A stretch of DNA of 42,357 nucleotides from PALSA-1336 sp964592725 (GCA_964592725.1 CAZQFQ010000006.1:1-42357); one strand, 5' to 3'; positions 24,151 to 32,002 are shown, counted from the first letter of the stretch. Numbers and translations: made by a program. Notes: generated from the letters alone by a model not told the origin.

Positions 24151-25546
24151 GAAAAAAATTGTCTGGAAAAAAGTTTGGGCCAGGAAATATTCTCTTTTTA
24201 TAGGATCAATTTTTATGGATGTTTTTTGCGATCCAAAAAGCAGTGATTTTTTTGGCTGGTCAAAAAATAAACTTTTTATTCCTGAAGGCAACCTCCAGGC
24301 TTTTTATTTTGACGCTAAAGAATTTGAGAATATCAAAAAAAGTTATGTGAATTACCTGCTCAAACAAAGCCCCAAAAAATACTGCCGCTATTTTGAAAAA
24401 CAATTTTGTCGGTTCCTATCTGGTATGGAAAAAGCCGGCAGACAGGATTTTACCAAATTGACAGGTCCGGAATTAGCCGTACATTGCAAAAAAATAACAA
24501 GTTTGGTGTATAAAAATATGGGCTGGCAATATTTGGTTTGGTTTATCTTTTTCGGCCCGGAGGTAGAACTGGAACAAAAATTAGCCGGTTATTCCAAAGC
24601 CGCAACCATACTTAATGCAATTTCCACACCGGAAAAATTTGGAAAAGTTGACACAGCGCGTCAGGAATTGTTAAGGATGATGGCAAAAAAAGGAACCTCT
24701 AAAAATGCGCTAAACTCCTATGCCCAAAAATATGCCTGGCTTCCAATTTACGAGTTTGCCGATAAGCCGTGGAATATAAATGATATTAAAAAACAGATAG
24801 TGCCTCCCTCGATCGCAGAAAAAGAATTGCAAAAAATGAGGAGCGAAAGAAAAAAATATCTGCTTATTTACAAAAAATTCGTCAGCGGCCTCAAAGATAA
24901 AAAGCTAAAAAATCTGGTTGAGCTGGTTCACGCTTTTGCCTATATAAAAGAGATGCGCGACGATTACCGCCGGCCGGCATACTACGCTGTGAGGCCTTTC
25001 TGGCAAGAAGCAGCCAAAAGGACAAACTTGACCCTGGAGCAGGCAAATTTTCTTACGCCAACAGAACTAATGCAAATTTTAAATCGTAGAAAAAAAATAA
25101 ATACAGCAGAGGTTCTTCGCAGACAAAAAAATTACGCTCTGACTTTGCTGGATGGAAAATTAAAAATATATTCGGGAATTAAAGCCCTGGAGATTGCCAA
25201 ACAATACGATCAAATAAAATATACAGGTAATTTAAGCAGCACCGTAGCTTTTCCTGGCAAAGTCGTGGGAAAGGTCAAAATAATTTTCCATAAAAACGAT
25301 TTTCCAAAATTTCAGAAAGGCGACATTTTGATTACGGTAATGACTCATCCGGAATATCTGCCTTTAATGCGCCAAGCCAAAGCCATAGTCACCGACGAAG
25401 GCGGCCTTACCTGCCACGCGGCTATCGTCGCCCGCGAGATGGGCAAACCCTGCGTCATCGGGACCAAAATCGCGACTAAAGTTTTTAAAGACGGTGATAT
25501 AATAGAAGTTGATGCAAATAAAGGTATTATTTCAAAATTAAAATAA
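24149..25546 (+). CDS. Phosphohistidine swivel-domain protein, paralogue 13
   Basis: 465 aa, the last copy. The N-terminus begins directly in a hydrophobic/basic stretch and is shorter than most. The middle has KYAWLPIYEFADKPW, a form shared with paralogue 7, and MRDDYRRPA in the D-x-R-K position. The His domain reads DEGGLTCHAAIVAREM with His423, closest to the PEP-synthase consensus. The ATP-grasp gene starts 4 nt after its stop, so these two are the most tightly linked acceptor and nucleotide-binding parts and together resemble a split dikinase. The ATG lies inside the remnant tail of a lost copy. Confidence 0.86.
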   Translation: MKKIVWKKVWARKYSLFIGSIFMDVFCDPKSSDFFGWSKNKLFIPEGNLQAFYFDAKEFENIKKSYVNYLLKQSPKKYCRYFEKQFCRFLSGMEKAGRQDFTKLTGPELAVHCKKITSLVYKNMGWQYLVWFIFFGPEVELEQKLAGYSKAATILNAISTPEKFGKVDTARQELLRMMAKKGTSKNALNSYAQKYAWLPIYEFADKPWNINDIKKQIVPPSIAEKELQKMRSERKKYLLIYKKFVSGLKDKKLKNLVELVHAFAYIKEMRDDYRRPAYYAVRPFWQEAAKRTNLTLEQANFLTPTELMQILNRRKKINTAEVLRRQKNYALTLLDGKLKIYSGIKALEIAKQYDQIKYTGNLSSTVAFPGKVVGKVKIIFHKNDFPKFQKGDILITVMTHPEYLPLMRQAKAIVTDEGGLTCHAAIVAREMGKPCVIGTKIATKVFKDGDIIEVDANKGIISKLK

Positions 25547-25550
25547 TTTT

Positions 25551-26528
25551 ATGTTCATAAAAACTTTCAGGCAATTATCAAAAAAAGATGTGGGGATTGC
25601 CGGAGGGAAAGGAGCGTCGCTTGGAGAAATGACTAAGGCGGGAATGCCGGTGCCGCCGGGGTTTGTGGTGTTGTCCGGAGCTTTTGACAGGTTTTTGGAG
25701 GAGACGGAAATTGAGGCGGACATAGAGGCTCTGCTGAAAAAGGTTAACCATAAAGACGTAAATTCCGTGGATAAAGCCAGCGCGGAAATCCGGGATTTGA
25801 TTATGGAGGAAAAGGTGCCGGAGGATTTGCAGAGGGAAATTTTGGAAGCGTATCACCAGCTTTTTAAACCCTCACCCCGACCCTCTCCCAAAGGGAGAGG
25901 GGGAACTGCAAACGGATTCGTCGCTGTACGATCGTCGGCGACGGCTGAAGATTCAAGCGTGGCTTCATGGGCGGGCGAGCTGGAAACTTATTTGAATGTT
26001 ACGGAAAAAAATCTCATCGCTTCCGTCAAAAAATGCTGGTCTTCCCTGTTCACTCCCCGCGCTATTTTTTACCGCTTTGAAAAAAAGATGCACAAACAGA
26101 AAGTCTCGGTAGCCGTGGTCGTCCAAAAAATGGTGCAAAGCGAAATTTCCGGCATTGCCTTTACCGTTCATCCGGTAACTAAAGATAAAAATCAGATGGT
26201 TGTGGAAGCCGGATTTGGCCTGGGCGAGGCAATTGTCGGCGGGATGGTAACGCCGGATACTTATGTTGTACATAAAAACGATTTTTCCATTTTGGATATA
26301 AATGTTTCGGAACAGACGTTTGCGATTGTGAAAACGAAATTAGGAAATAGAAATAAGAAATTAGGAAATAGCGGAGGCAAACAAAAACTTACCGGCAAAC
26401 AAATTGTGGAAATCGCCAAAATCTGTAAAAACATAGAAAAGCATTACAGCAAGCCGCAGGACATTGAATGGGCTTTTGAAAAAGGCAAATTTTACATTAC
26501 GCAGTCCCGGCCGATAACGACGCTTTAA
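25551..26528 (+). CDS. Free-standing PEP-synthase/PPDK-type ATP-grasp domain
   Basis: 325 aa, the N-terminal nucleotide-binding domain of the PEP synthase, PPDK and rifampicin phosphotransferase family. It shows GGKGASLGEM (18-27), VPPGFVV, VAVRSSATAEDSS with Arg127, WAGELETYLNV, EISGIAFTVHPVT, and VVEAGFGLGEAIVGG. It ends at FYITQSRPITTL, where the domain ends in full-length enzymes; no His or PEP-binding domain is attached. Known relatives use ATP to phosphorylate the His of a swivelling domain, so this is the likely donor for all thirteen array proteins. A repeat inserts KPSPRPSPKGRGG (about 106-118) in a surface linker before the VRSSATAED motif, still in frame. It is the last gene of the unit. 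Confidence 0.9.
   Translation: MFIKTFRQLSKKDVGIAGGKGASLGEMTKAGMPVPPGFVVLSGAFDRFLEETEIEADIEALLKKVNHKDVNSVDKASAEIRDLIMEEKVPEDLQREILEAYHQLFKPSPRPSPKGRGGTANGFVAVRSSATAEDSSVASWAGELETYLNVTEKNLIASVKKCWSSLFTPRAIFYRFEKKMHKQKVSVAVVVQKMVQSEISGIAFTVHPVTKDKNQMVVEAGFGLGEAIVGGMVTPDTYVVHKNDFSILDINVSEQTFAIVKTKLGNRNKKLGNSGGKQKLTGKQIVEIAKICKNIEKHYSKPQDIEWAFEKGKFYITQSRPITTL
25868..25905. repeat. G/C-rich palindromic repeat inside the ATP-grasp gene
   Basis: ccctcaccccgaccctctcc and aaagggagaggggg form an imperfect palindrome. Similar units occur at 26753 and 27551. The inserted length keeps the frame and adds a Pro/Lys/Arg-rich loop. Confidence 0.7.
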
Positions 26529-26537
26529 CGCTCGCGC

Positions 26538-26645
26538 CGGCGTCATCCTGAGCCCGTTATCAGCAAAGCTTAGCGGGCGAAGGATCTCTTGATCGTCGGA
26601 AAGAGATTCTTCGCCGTCGGATGCACTCCGGCTCAGAATGACGCC
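26538..26645. repeat. Dispersed inverted repeat, copy 3
   Basis: It runs from cggcgtcatcctgagcccg to ctcagaatgacgcc with internal gaaggatctc and gagattcttc, closely matching copies 1 and 4. It lies directly after the ATP-grasp gene. Confidence 0.78.
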
Positions 26646-26661
26646 TTAAGAGTGTTGGCAC

Positions 26662-26682
26662 CGCCCCAAGTGGCGTTTTTTT
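26662..26682 (+). terminator. Weak terminator after the array
   Basis: cgcc and ggcg form a short stem followed by seven T residues. The stem is only about 4 bp, but its place downstream of the array's last gene fits. Confidence 0.35.
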
Positions 26683-26963
26683 ATTGTTTGCGCCTAAAAC
26701 ATCCAAAAAGCCGTAATATATGGTAAAATGGAACTGGCGGTTATTTGCGGAGCTCCCCTCCCCAATTAATGGGGAGGGTTAGGGAGAGGTTAATTCCTGA
26801 AATTTTACCTCTCTGTCACTCGGCCGCACTCGTGACATCTCTCCATTAAAAGAAGAGATTAATCTAACGACAGCCTTGCCGCTTAATATTCCCAAACCTC
26901 GTAAATACATTTTTTTGCCAAAAATCAATTTTTATTGCCTAATAAAACAACTCCTTGTAACAA

Positions 26964-27551
26964 ATGGACATAAATTCCGTCTTTAGTATCAGCAATGCGA
27001 ATATCAAGGATGCCGACAGTATGGCATTGCTTTTTAGCAGGGCAAAGGCCGGCGAACAGGCGGCTTTCGGGGAAATTTACAATCTTTTTTTTAAAAAGAT
27101 TTACCGGTTTATTTTCTTCCGCGTAGGACACAAAGAAGTTGCCGAGGATTTAGCCGAAGAAGTATTTTTAAAAGCTTTCGCCAAAATCAGTTCCATAAAC
27201 GAAGCCAAAGCTTTTGAAGGATGGGTTTACCAGATTGCCCGAAATTTAGTTATAGATTATTACCGTCAAAAAAAATCCACAGTCGCGCTGGAAGAAATTG
27301 AAAATACCCTGGAATACGAAACTAACGTTATTGACGTTGTAAATTTACAGGAACAGCAAAAAATCTTTCTCAAACTTTTAAAAGAACTTGGCGCCGAACA
27401 GCAGGTTGTAATAAAACTCAAATTTTTGGAAGATTTGGAAAACGGCGAAATTGCCGAACTCATGGGGAAAAATGAAGGCGCAATAAGGGTCATTCAGCAC
27501 AGAGCGATACTTAAATTACAAGAACTTATAAAAAAGTCAGGGCAAGAATAA
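26964..27551 (+). CDS. ECF-type RNA polymerase sigma factor
   Basis: 195 aa with the two sigma-70 regions of the extracytoplasmic-function group. Region 2: AAFGEIYNLFFKKIYRFIFFRVG, then AEDLAEEVFLKAF and the promoter-opening segment FEGWVYQIARNLVIDYYR. Region 4: LPAEQ-like LGAEQQVVIKLKFLEDLENGEIAELMGKNEGAIRVIQHRAILKL, a helix-turn-helix for the -35 element. It directs RNA polymerase to a set of promoters not visible here. The DUF5667 protein 51 nt downstream is a likely partner or regulator. A later start at the Met near 27021 is possible. Whether it controls the neighbouring array is an open question. Confidence 0.85.
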   Translation: MDINSVFSISNANIKDADSMALLFSRAKAGEQAAFGEIYNLFFKKIYRFIFFRVGHKEVAEDLAEEVFLKAFAKISSINEAKAFEGWVYQIARNLVIDYYRQKKSTVALEEIENTLEYETNVIDVVNLQEQQKIFLKLLKELGAEQQVVIKLKFLEDLENGEIAELMGKNEGAIRVIQHRAILKLQELIKKSGQE

Positions 27552-27592
27552 CCCTCACCCCTAACCCCTCTCCCAGAGGGAGAGGGGAAACC
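27551..27592. repeat. G/C-rich palindromic repeat between sigma factor and DUF5667 gene
   Basis: ccctcacccctaacccctct pairs in part with gagggagagggg. Same family as the unit inside the ATP-grasp gene. Confidence 0.65.
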
Positions 27593-27602
27593 CACAATCA
27601 AT

Positions 27603-28844
27603 ATGAATAACCTGGACGAAATTTATAACCAAGCGCTGGAAATGCTAAAAAAAGGCCATTCCAAAGAAGATGTCCTGGTTAAATTTGCCCAATTTAAAAA
27701 TGAGCTCGCCCCCCTTTTGGACATCAGCGCGGTATTTTTATCATTGCCCAAAAACATTGTACCCACGCCGATGATGCAACGGAAGTACGCGGCGGCTCCG
27801 GCAAAAAGGCTTTGGCTGGCATGGTTGCATATATCCAAATTTGCCGGCGTTAGCGTGGCGCTAATGCTCATTGTAAGCGCGGTGTCCGTAACTGCGTATC
27901 AAACTATAAAAAGCACTCCGGGCAATGCTTTATTTTCCCTGAAAAAGCAGGCGGAAAACCTCCAAATGGTTTTAGCCTCCAGTCAAACCCAAAAAGCCAG
28001 CCTCCAGGTGGCCATTGCCCAGCAGAGGCTAAACGACGCTCAGCAAATTTTTAGCGATCCCACAAGCAACGCCCAGCAAAAAAACGCCGCGCTAAACGAA
28101 CTTTCGGCGCAAACCGCCAGCGCCGTGGCGGAAGTCAACACCGTTGCCTCTACAGATCCCAAATCGGCCGACAGCCCTCCCCTTTTAAATTCCTTGGACA
28201 ATATCACAAAACAACAAAAAAATCTTTTGGCTGAAATTAAACCGGACAGCCAGATAAAAACCGCGCAAAGCAGCGCCTTAGTGGCATTAGGCAATGATAC
28301 GGCAAAACTTTCCGCGATAAAACAAACCATAGCCGTTGCCACCGACGACCAGGAAGCCCTTACCAAACTAAGTTCCGATCCAAATTCCGTGGCGGCTTTT
28401 GGCTCAATCAGCCGGGCAACAAGCAGCCAAATTACAGTTGAACAAATTACTTTTAACATAACGCCGCAAACGACCATTCAGGATGATGCCGGCAACACCC
28501 TCTTGCCTTCCCAGCTGACGGACGGCGACAAAGCCAGCGTGGTGGGAGAAAAAAACAGCACCCAGCTTTTAGCGCAGCAGATTTTTGTGACAAGCACTTC
28601 CACGGCCGACTTAACCGCGACTCAAATCCAGGCGAGCACCACAATTGCCTCGGCTTCCGATAATCCACCGTCCACTGCGGCAAGTTCCACAGCCCCGGCG
28701 GGCCAGACGGAAAAACAGCAGGCGCAATCTTCCACGAGTACACAGCCGGACCAGGCCGGCTCAAGTTCCGCCTCCCCGGTTAATGATTCCAACACCGTAA
28801 CCGGCTCATTTATTATCGAATCGCCCAGTCCGCAAGTCCCTTAG
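27603..28844 (+). CDS. DUF5667-type membrane protein, sigma factor partner
   Basis: 413 aa. A short cytoplasmic N-terminus (about 1-75) is followed by one membrane helix (SKFAGVSVALMLIVSAVSV) and then KSTPGNALFSLKKQAENLQMVL, the hallmark of DUF5667 proteins. A helical section with Gln/Ala-rich repeats follows, then a small beta domain (SQITVEQITFNITPQTTIQDD) and a long Ser/Thr/Pro-rich C-terminus typical of an exposed linker. DUF5667 proteins often sit beside ECF sigma genes in these bacteria; an anti-sigma or envelope-sensing role is inferred from that position. The short N-terminus could hold the sigma factor at the membrane. A strong terminator follows. Confidence 0.72.
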   Translation: MNNLDEIYNQALEMLKKGHSKEDVLVKFAQFKNELAPLLDISAVFLSLPKNIVPTPMMQRKYAAAPAKRLWLAWLHISKFAGVSVALMLIVSAVSVTAYQTIKSTPGNALFSLKKQAENLQMVLASSQTQKASLQVAIAQQRLNDAQQIFSDPTSNAQQKNAALNELSAQTASAVAEVNTVASTDPKSADSPPLLNSLDNITKQQKNLLAEIKPDSQIKTAQSSALVALGNDTAKLSAIKQTIAVATDDQEALTKLSSDPNSVAAFGSISRATSSQITVEQITFNITPQTTIQDDAGNTLLPSQLTDGDKASVVGEKNSTQLLAQQIFVTSTSTADLTATQIQASTTIASASDNPPSTAASSTAPAGQTEKQQAQSSTSTQPDQAGSSSASPVNDSNTVTGSFIIESPSPQVP

Positions 28845-28935
28845 AAACTATCTTAATTGTTTTTCTGACAGACGGAAGGAAAAAATCCTTCCGCCAATTC
28901 AGGACGACAGTACTCGAAGCTTTGAAACAAACAGT

Positions 28936-28975
28936 AAAAACAGCCCCTTTCTAGAGCGGGGGCTGTTTTTGTTTT
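28936..28975 (+). terminator. Strong rho-independent terminator
   Basis: aaaaacagcccc (28936-28947) pairs perfectly with ggggctgttttt (28959-28970), ending in a T tract. It closes the sigma/DUF5667 unit. Confidence 0.88.
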
Positions 28976-28997
28976 ATTTGAGGAATAATGTTATAAT
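28969..28997 (+). promoter_or_regulatory. Sigma-70 promoter of tRNA-Ser
   Basis: TTGTTT (28969-28974), a 17-nt spacer and a perfect TATAAT (28992-28997). It overlaps the T tract of the preceding terminator and starts about 12 nt before the tRNA. Confidence 0.65.
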
Positions 28998-29015
28998 AAA
29001 CAAGAGGTCGCTTCA

Positions 29016-29104
29016 GGAGAGGTCGCATAGTGGTTTAGTGCACCAGTCTTGAAAACTGGAAGGCTCCAAAAGCCTCGAGGGTTCGAATCCCTCCCTCTCC
29101 GCCA
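29016..29104 (+). tRNA. tRNA-Ser (anticodon UGA)
   Basis: The acceptor arms ggagagg and cctctcc pair. The anticodon stem ccagt/actgg holds the loop cttgaaa, with anticodon TGA. There is a long variable arm (ggct/agcc), a T arm with ggttcgaatcc, and an encoded CCA end at 29102-29104. The long variable arm confirms the serine class; it reads UCA and by wobble other UCN codons. Confidence 0.93.
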
Positions 29105-29250
29105 TGTACCATTCCCCGCCTAAGGCGGGTCAGGTACATGGCACGCCACCTGATACCTATCAGCCGTGCTATGTAATTAATAGGGCGAATGGTACATGAC
29201 CTGTACCCGAACACCCGCAGGGTGATGAGTGGTACGGGGCTGACAAAGTA
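29102..29250. repeat. Run of hairpins directly after tRNA-Ser
   Basis: ccatgtacc/ggtacatgg (29102-29110 with 29133-29141) encloses cccgcc/ggcggg. Next comes gcacg/cgtgc enclosing ctgat/atcag, then ggtac/gtacc, then gtacc/ggtac enclosing caccc/gggtg. The motif GGTAC recurs six times. The first stem uses the CCA of the tRNA. It could be a REP-type cluster, a structured RNA, or an attachment-like site; no ORF is convincing. Confidence 0.6.
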
Positions 29251-29261
29251 ACCAAACAAAT

Positions 29262-29738
29262 ATGTCTAACGAAAACCAAAATACCCTTTCTTGGTCTGCC
29301 GCTGAGTTTAAGCATTATCCCAAAAATTTGGGCTGGTATGTGGTGCTAATTGCGGTCACCCTAATGGTAATGGCTTTTTTTATAGTAATCCAAAGCGATA
29401 TTTTTGCAGCGGTATTTTTGGGAATTTTGGCGCTTTTGATAATTTTTTTCGCCGGTCAAAAACCACAAATTGTGGAAATTGAACTTAACAGCAAAGGCGT
29501 AAGGTTCGGCAATATTACTTATCCTTACAAACAGCTAAAATACTTTTGGGTCGTGCATAACGAACGGCACCGGACAATTAACTTCCATACTTCCGCCCTT
29601 TTAAACAGCGTTTTAATTTTGGAACTGGAAAATCAGGATCCCGAACAAGCCCGCGAATATCTTTTACAATATCTCCCCGAGCACAGCGAAACCGAAGAAA
29701 CTCCGGTGCAAAAGGTGATGCACAGGTTGAAATTCTAA
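29262..29738 (+). CDS. Small two-helix membrane protein of unknown function
   Basis: 158 aa. Two adjacent hydrophobic segments (about residues 26-46 and 49-66; VVLIAVTLMVMAFFIVI and FAAVFLGILALLIIFF) are followed by a soluble domain of beta character (VEIELNSKGVRFGNITY, KYFWVVHNERHRTINFH) that recalls PH-like folds. No catalytic motif is seen. The gene stands alone between two tRNA genes. It resembles the small YdbT/PH-type membrane proteins in layout, but I cannot assign a family. Confidence 0.6.
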   Translation: MSNENQNTLSWSAAEFKHYPKNLGWYVVLIAVTLMVMAFFIVIQSDIFAAVFLGILALLIIFFAGQKPQIVEIELNSKGVRFGNITYPYKQLKYFWVVHNERHRTINFHTSALLNSVLILELENQDPEQAREYLLQYLPEHSETEETPVQKVMHRLKF

Positions 29739-29809
29739 TATCCGGGAATACGCGCGCGGATAGCGACGCTCATCTCACGCGGAATCTTGAATATCAAAAC
29801 AATCGATTT

Positions 29810-29886
29810 GCATCCGTAGCTCAGTGGATCAGAGCGTTCCCCTCCGAAGGGAAAGGTCGCAGGTTCGATCCCTGCCGGGTGCACCA
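29810..29886 (+). tRNA. tRNA-Arg (anticodon CCG)
   Basis: The acceptor arms gcatccg and cgggtgc pair (one G-U). The anticodon stem ttccc/gggaa holds the loop ctccgaa with CCG. The T arm has ggttcgatcc and CCA is encoded at 29884-29886. It reads CGG. recG starts 3 nt after its 3' end. Confidence 0.92.
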
Positions 29887-29889
29887 TTT

Positions 29890-31995
29890 ATGTTGACCCT
29901 AGATTCACCCATAGAGAATCTCCCCAAAATCCAAAAGCCGCATTTAGCGGCTTTAAAAAAGCTCGGGATCACAACCTTGCGGGACTTGCTTTTGTATTTC
30001 CCCTACCGTTATTTGGATTTTTCACAAACCAGATTAATCCGCGATTTAAAACCCGGCGAAAACGTCAGCTTAAAAGTAAAGATCAAGCAAATTTCCAGCC
30101 GGTTTTCTTTCCACGGGCGGATGAGTTTAGCCGAAGCCGTTGTCTCCGATGAGACAGGCTCTTTAAAAGTGATTTGGTTTAACCAGCCGTATTTGGCAAA
30201 AAGCTTAATGGCGGGCGAAGAAATCTTTTTGGCAGGGCAAGCCGATTATTACAATTTTGGCTTACAGATGACAAATCCGATTTACGAAAAAGTTTCGGAT
30301 TTTCCCATTCATACGTCGCGGATGGTGCCGCTTTACCACTTAAAACAGGGTCTTTACCTTAAAACTTTCCGTAACATGGTAGCCGAGGTTTTGCCGCTGG
30401 CGGATGAGGTTGGCGATGAATTGCCCGAGCAAGTTATAAAAAACCAAGTGCTGATGAACTTTGGACAAACTATCAGACAATCGCATTTCCCCGAAAGCGA
30501 TGAAAGCTTGCGGCAGGCAAAAAATCGTTTAGCGTTTGAAGAAATTTTTTACAACCAATTACTGGCGCAAAAACACAAACTTACGCTTTTGCAAAAACAA
30601 AGCTACGCGATTAAGTTTAATCAAGAACTCATAAAAAACTTTGTTGACGGCCTGCCTTTTAAACTGACGGCTGACCAAAAAAAGGCCGCCTGGGAAATTT
30701 TGCAGGATCTGGAAAAACCCATGCCGATGAATCGTTTGCTGGAGGGCGACGTTGGTAGCGGCAAAACGCTGGTGGCGCTTATGGCCGCTTTGCAGTCGGT
30801 TGCGGCGGGATACCAGGCGGTCCTTTTGGCTCCAACCGAAATTTTGGCCCAGCAACATTACCAAACGGCGCAAAAATATCTTGTTGATAAAACTCGTGGC
30901 CACGAATTTTATCAACAACCGACAATTTTGTTTACCAACCACTTTTCTAAAGTTCACGGCAAGGATGAGCAAAAAAAGAAACTTGCCGCGCTTATTAAAG
31001 AAGGAATGCCCGGATTATATATTGGCACGCATGCTTTGCTTCAAAAAAACATCAAATTCAAAAAGCTTGCTTTGGTAATAATTGACGAACAGCACCGCTT
31101 TGGCGTGGAGCAAAGGGCGGAACTGATGAAGGCCGGTAAAAAAGTTCCTCATTTGCTTTCTTTAAGCGCCACTCCCATTCCCCGCACGCTTCAGCTGGCG
31201 GTTTATGGCGAGCTTGATATTTCTCAAATAAAGACGAAGCCGGTTGGAAGAAAATCCATAGTGACCAAATTGGTGACTGACGAGAATCGCGCTAAAGCTT
31301 ACCAGTTTATCGCAAAACAAATTAACGCGGGACGGCAGGTTTTTGTGATTACACCGTTGATTGAAGAAAGCGACAAACTTGGAGTAAAATCCGCCAAAAC
31401 CGAAGCGGAAAATTTAAAAAAGATTTTTCCGGATTTTAATCTTGGCCTAATGCACGGCAGACTCAAGGGCTTGGAGAAAGAAAGCGTGATGCGGGATTTT
31501 TTGGAAAATAAAATTCAAATTTTGGTTTCCACATCCGTTGTGGAAGTCGGCGTGGATGTCCCTAACGCGTCGGTTATGCTTATAGAAGGTGCGGAGCGTT
31601 TTGGCCTTTCCCAACTTCACCAATTTCGCGGCAGAGTTGGGCGGGCGGAACATCAGAGCTATTGTTTTTTGTTTCCATCCGCATACCCCGTAGGGGCGGG
31701 TTTGAAACCCGCCCCTACCAAAGCACAATCGGATACCATCATCCGCCTCCAATCCTTTACCAAAACCCAAAACGGTTTTGAACTTGCCGAGCTGGATTTA
31801 AAACAGCGCGGCTTTGGGGAAGTTTACGGCTCCGAGCAATCCGGCTGGAATTTTAAATATTTTGACCCATCCTACACATCGCTAATTGACCCCGCGCGCC
31901 GGGAAGCTTTAAACCTCCTGCAAAATGACTTAGATTTGGACAAATATCCCCTTTTAAAAGTAAAAGTAAAAGATAAAGTGGTGCATTTCGAATGA
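29890..31995 (+). CDS. recG: ATP-dependent DNA helicase RecG
   Basis: 701 aa, the usual size. It remodels stalled replication forks and Holliday junctions. The N-terminal wedge/OB domain includes TTLRDLLLYFPYRY and VSLKVKIKQISSRFS. The helicase core has Walker A GDVGSGKTLVALMAA, the DEQH box IIDEQHRFGVEQR, LSLSATPIPRTLQL, and STSVVEVGVDVPNASVMLIEGAERFGLSQLHQFRGRVGR. The C-terminus has the typical ELDLKQRGFGEVYGSEQSG. The start at 29890 avoids a longer frame that runs through the tRNA. An 11-residue insertion (PVGAGLKPAPT) after SYCFLFPSAY comes from a palindromic repeat in frame. Transcription probably comes through or from near the tRNA. Confidence 0.95.
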   Translation: MLTLDSPIENLPKIQKPHLAALKKLGITTLRDLLLYFPYRYLDFSQTRLIRDLKPGENVSLKVKIKQISSRFSFHGRMSLAEAVVSDETGSLKVIWFNQPYLAKSLMAGEEIFLAGQADYYNFGLQMTNPIYEKVSDFPIHTSRMVPLYHLKQGLYLKTFRNMVAEVLPLADEVGDELPEQVIKNQVLMNFGQTIRQSHFPESDESLRQAKNRLAFEEIFYNQLLAQKHKLTLLQKQSYAIKFNQELIKNFVDGLPFKLTADQKKAAWEILQDLEKPMPMNRLLEGDVGSGKTLVALMAALQSVAAGYQAVLLAPTEILAQQHYQTAQKYLVDKTRGHEFYQQPTILFTNHFSKVHGKDEQKKKLAALIKEGMPGLYIGTHALLQKNIKFKKLALVIIDEQHRFGVEQRAELMKAGKKVPHLLSLSATPIPRTLQLAVYGELDISQIKTKPVGRKSIVTKLVTDENRAKAYQFIAKQINAGRQVFVITPLIEESDKLGVKSAKTEAENLKKIFPDFNLGLMHGRLKGLEKESVMRDFLENKIQILVSTSVVEVGVDVPNASVMLIEGAERFGLSQLHQFRGRVGRAEHQSYCFLFPSAYPVGAGLKPAPTKAQSDTIIRLQSFTKTQNGFELAELDLKQRGFGEVYGSEQSGWNFKYFDPSYTSLIDPARREALNLLQNDLDLDKYPLLKVKVKDKVVHFE
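31684..31720. repeat. Palindromic repeat inserted in recG
   Basis: gtaggggcgggtttg and aaacccgcccctac form an almost perfect 29-bp palindrome (about 31690-31719). Repeats of this kind are widespread between genes in environmental bacteria. Here one lies inside a gene and keeps the frame. Confidence 0.8.
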
Positions 31996-32002
31996 TTTCC
32001 GC

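Larger units (their letters stand above)
26529..26963. other. 435-nt intergenic region with two repeats
   Basis: It holds dispersed repeat copy 3 (26538-26645), a weak terminator-like hairpin (26662-26682, cgcc/ggcg then seven T), and a palindromic unit (26753-26793, ctcccctccccaattaatgg and its partner). The last 100 nt before the sigma factor are AT-rich; a clear promoter was not found. No gene is seen. Confidence 0.6.

Noticed and set aside
23932..24246. Separate 104-aa gene overlapping the phosphatase and paralogue 13
   Set aside because: It joins an out-of-frame part of the phosphatase gene to the fossil tail and paralogue 13 start; only the tail is meaningful.
966..25546. Integron-like cassette array
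   Set aside because: No integrase and no attC-like palindromes between genes; most junctions overlap or are only a few bases long.
966..26528. The array as a set of PEP synthase or PPDK genes for gluconeogenesis
   Set aside because: No gene has a PEP/pyruvate-binding TIM barrel, and the ATP-grasp domain ends where that chain would continue.
29824..29889. Longer RecG start
   Set aside because: The extra codons lie inside tRNA-Arg; the ATG at 29890 gives the normal RecG start.
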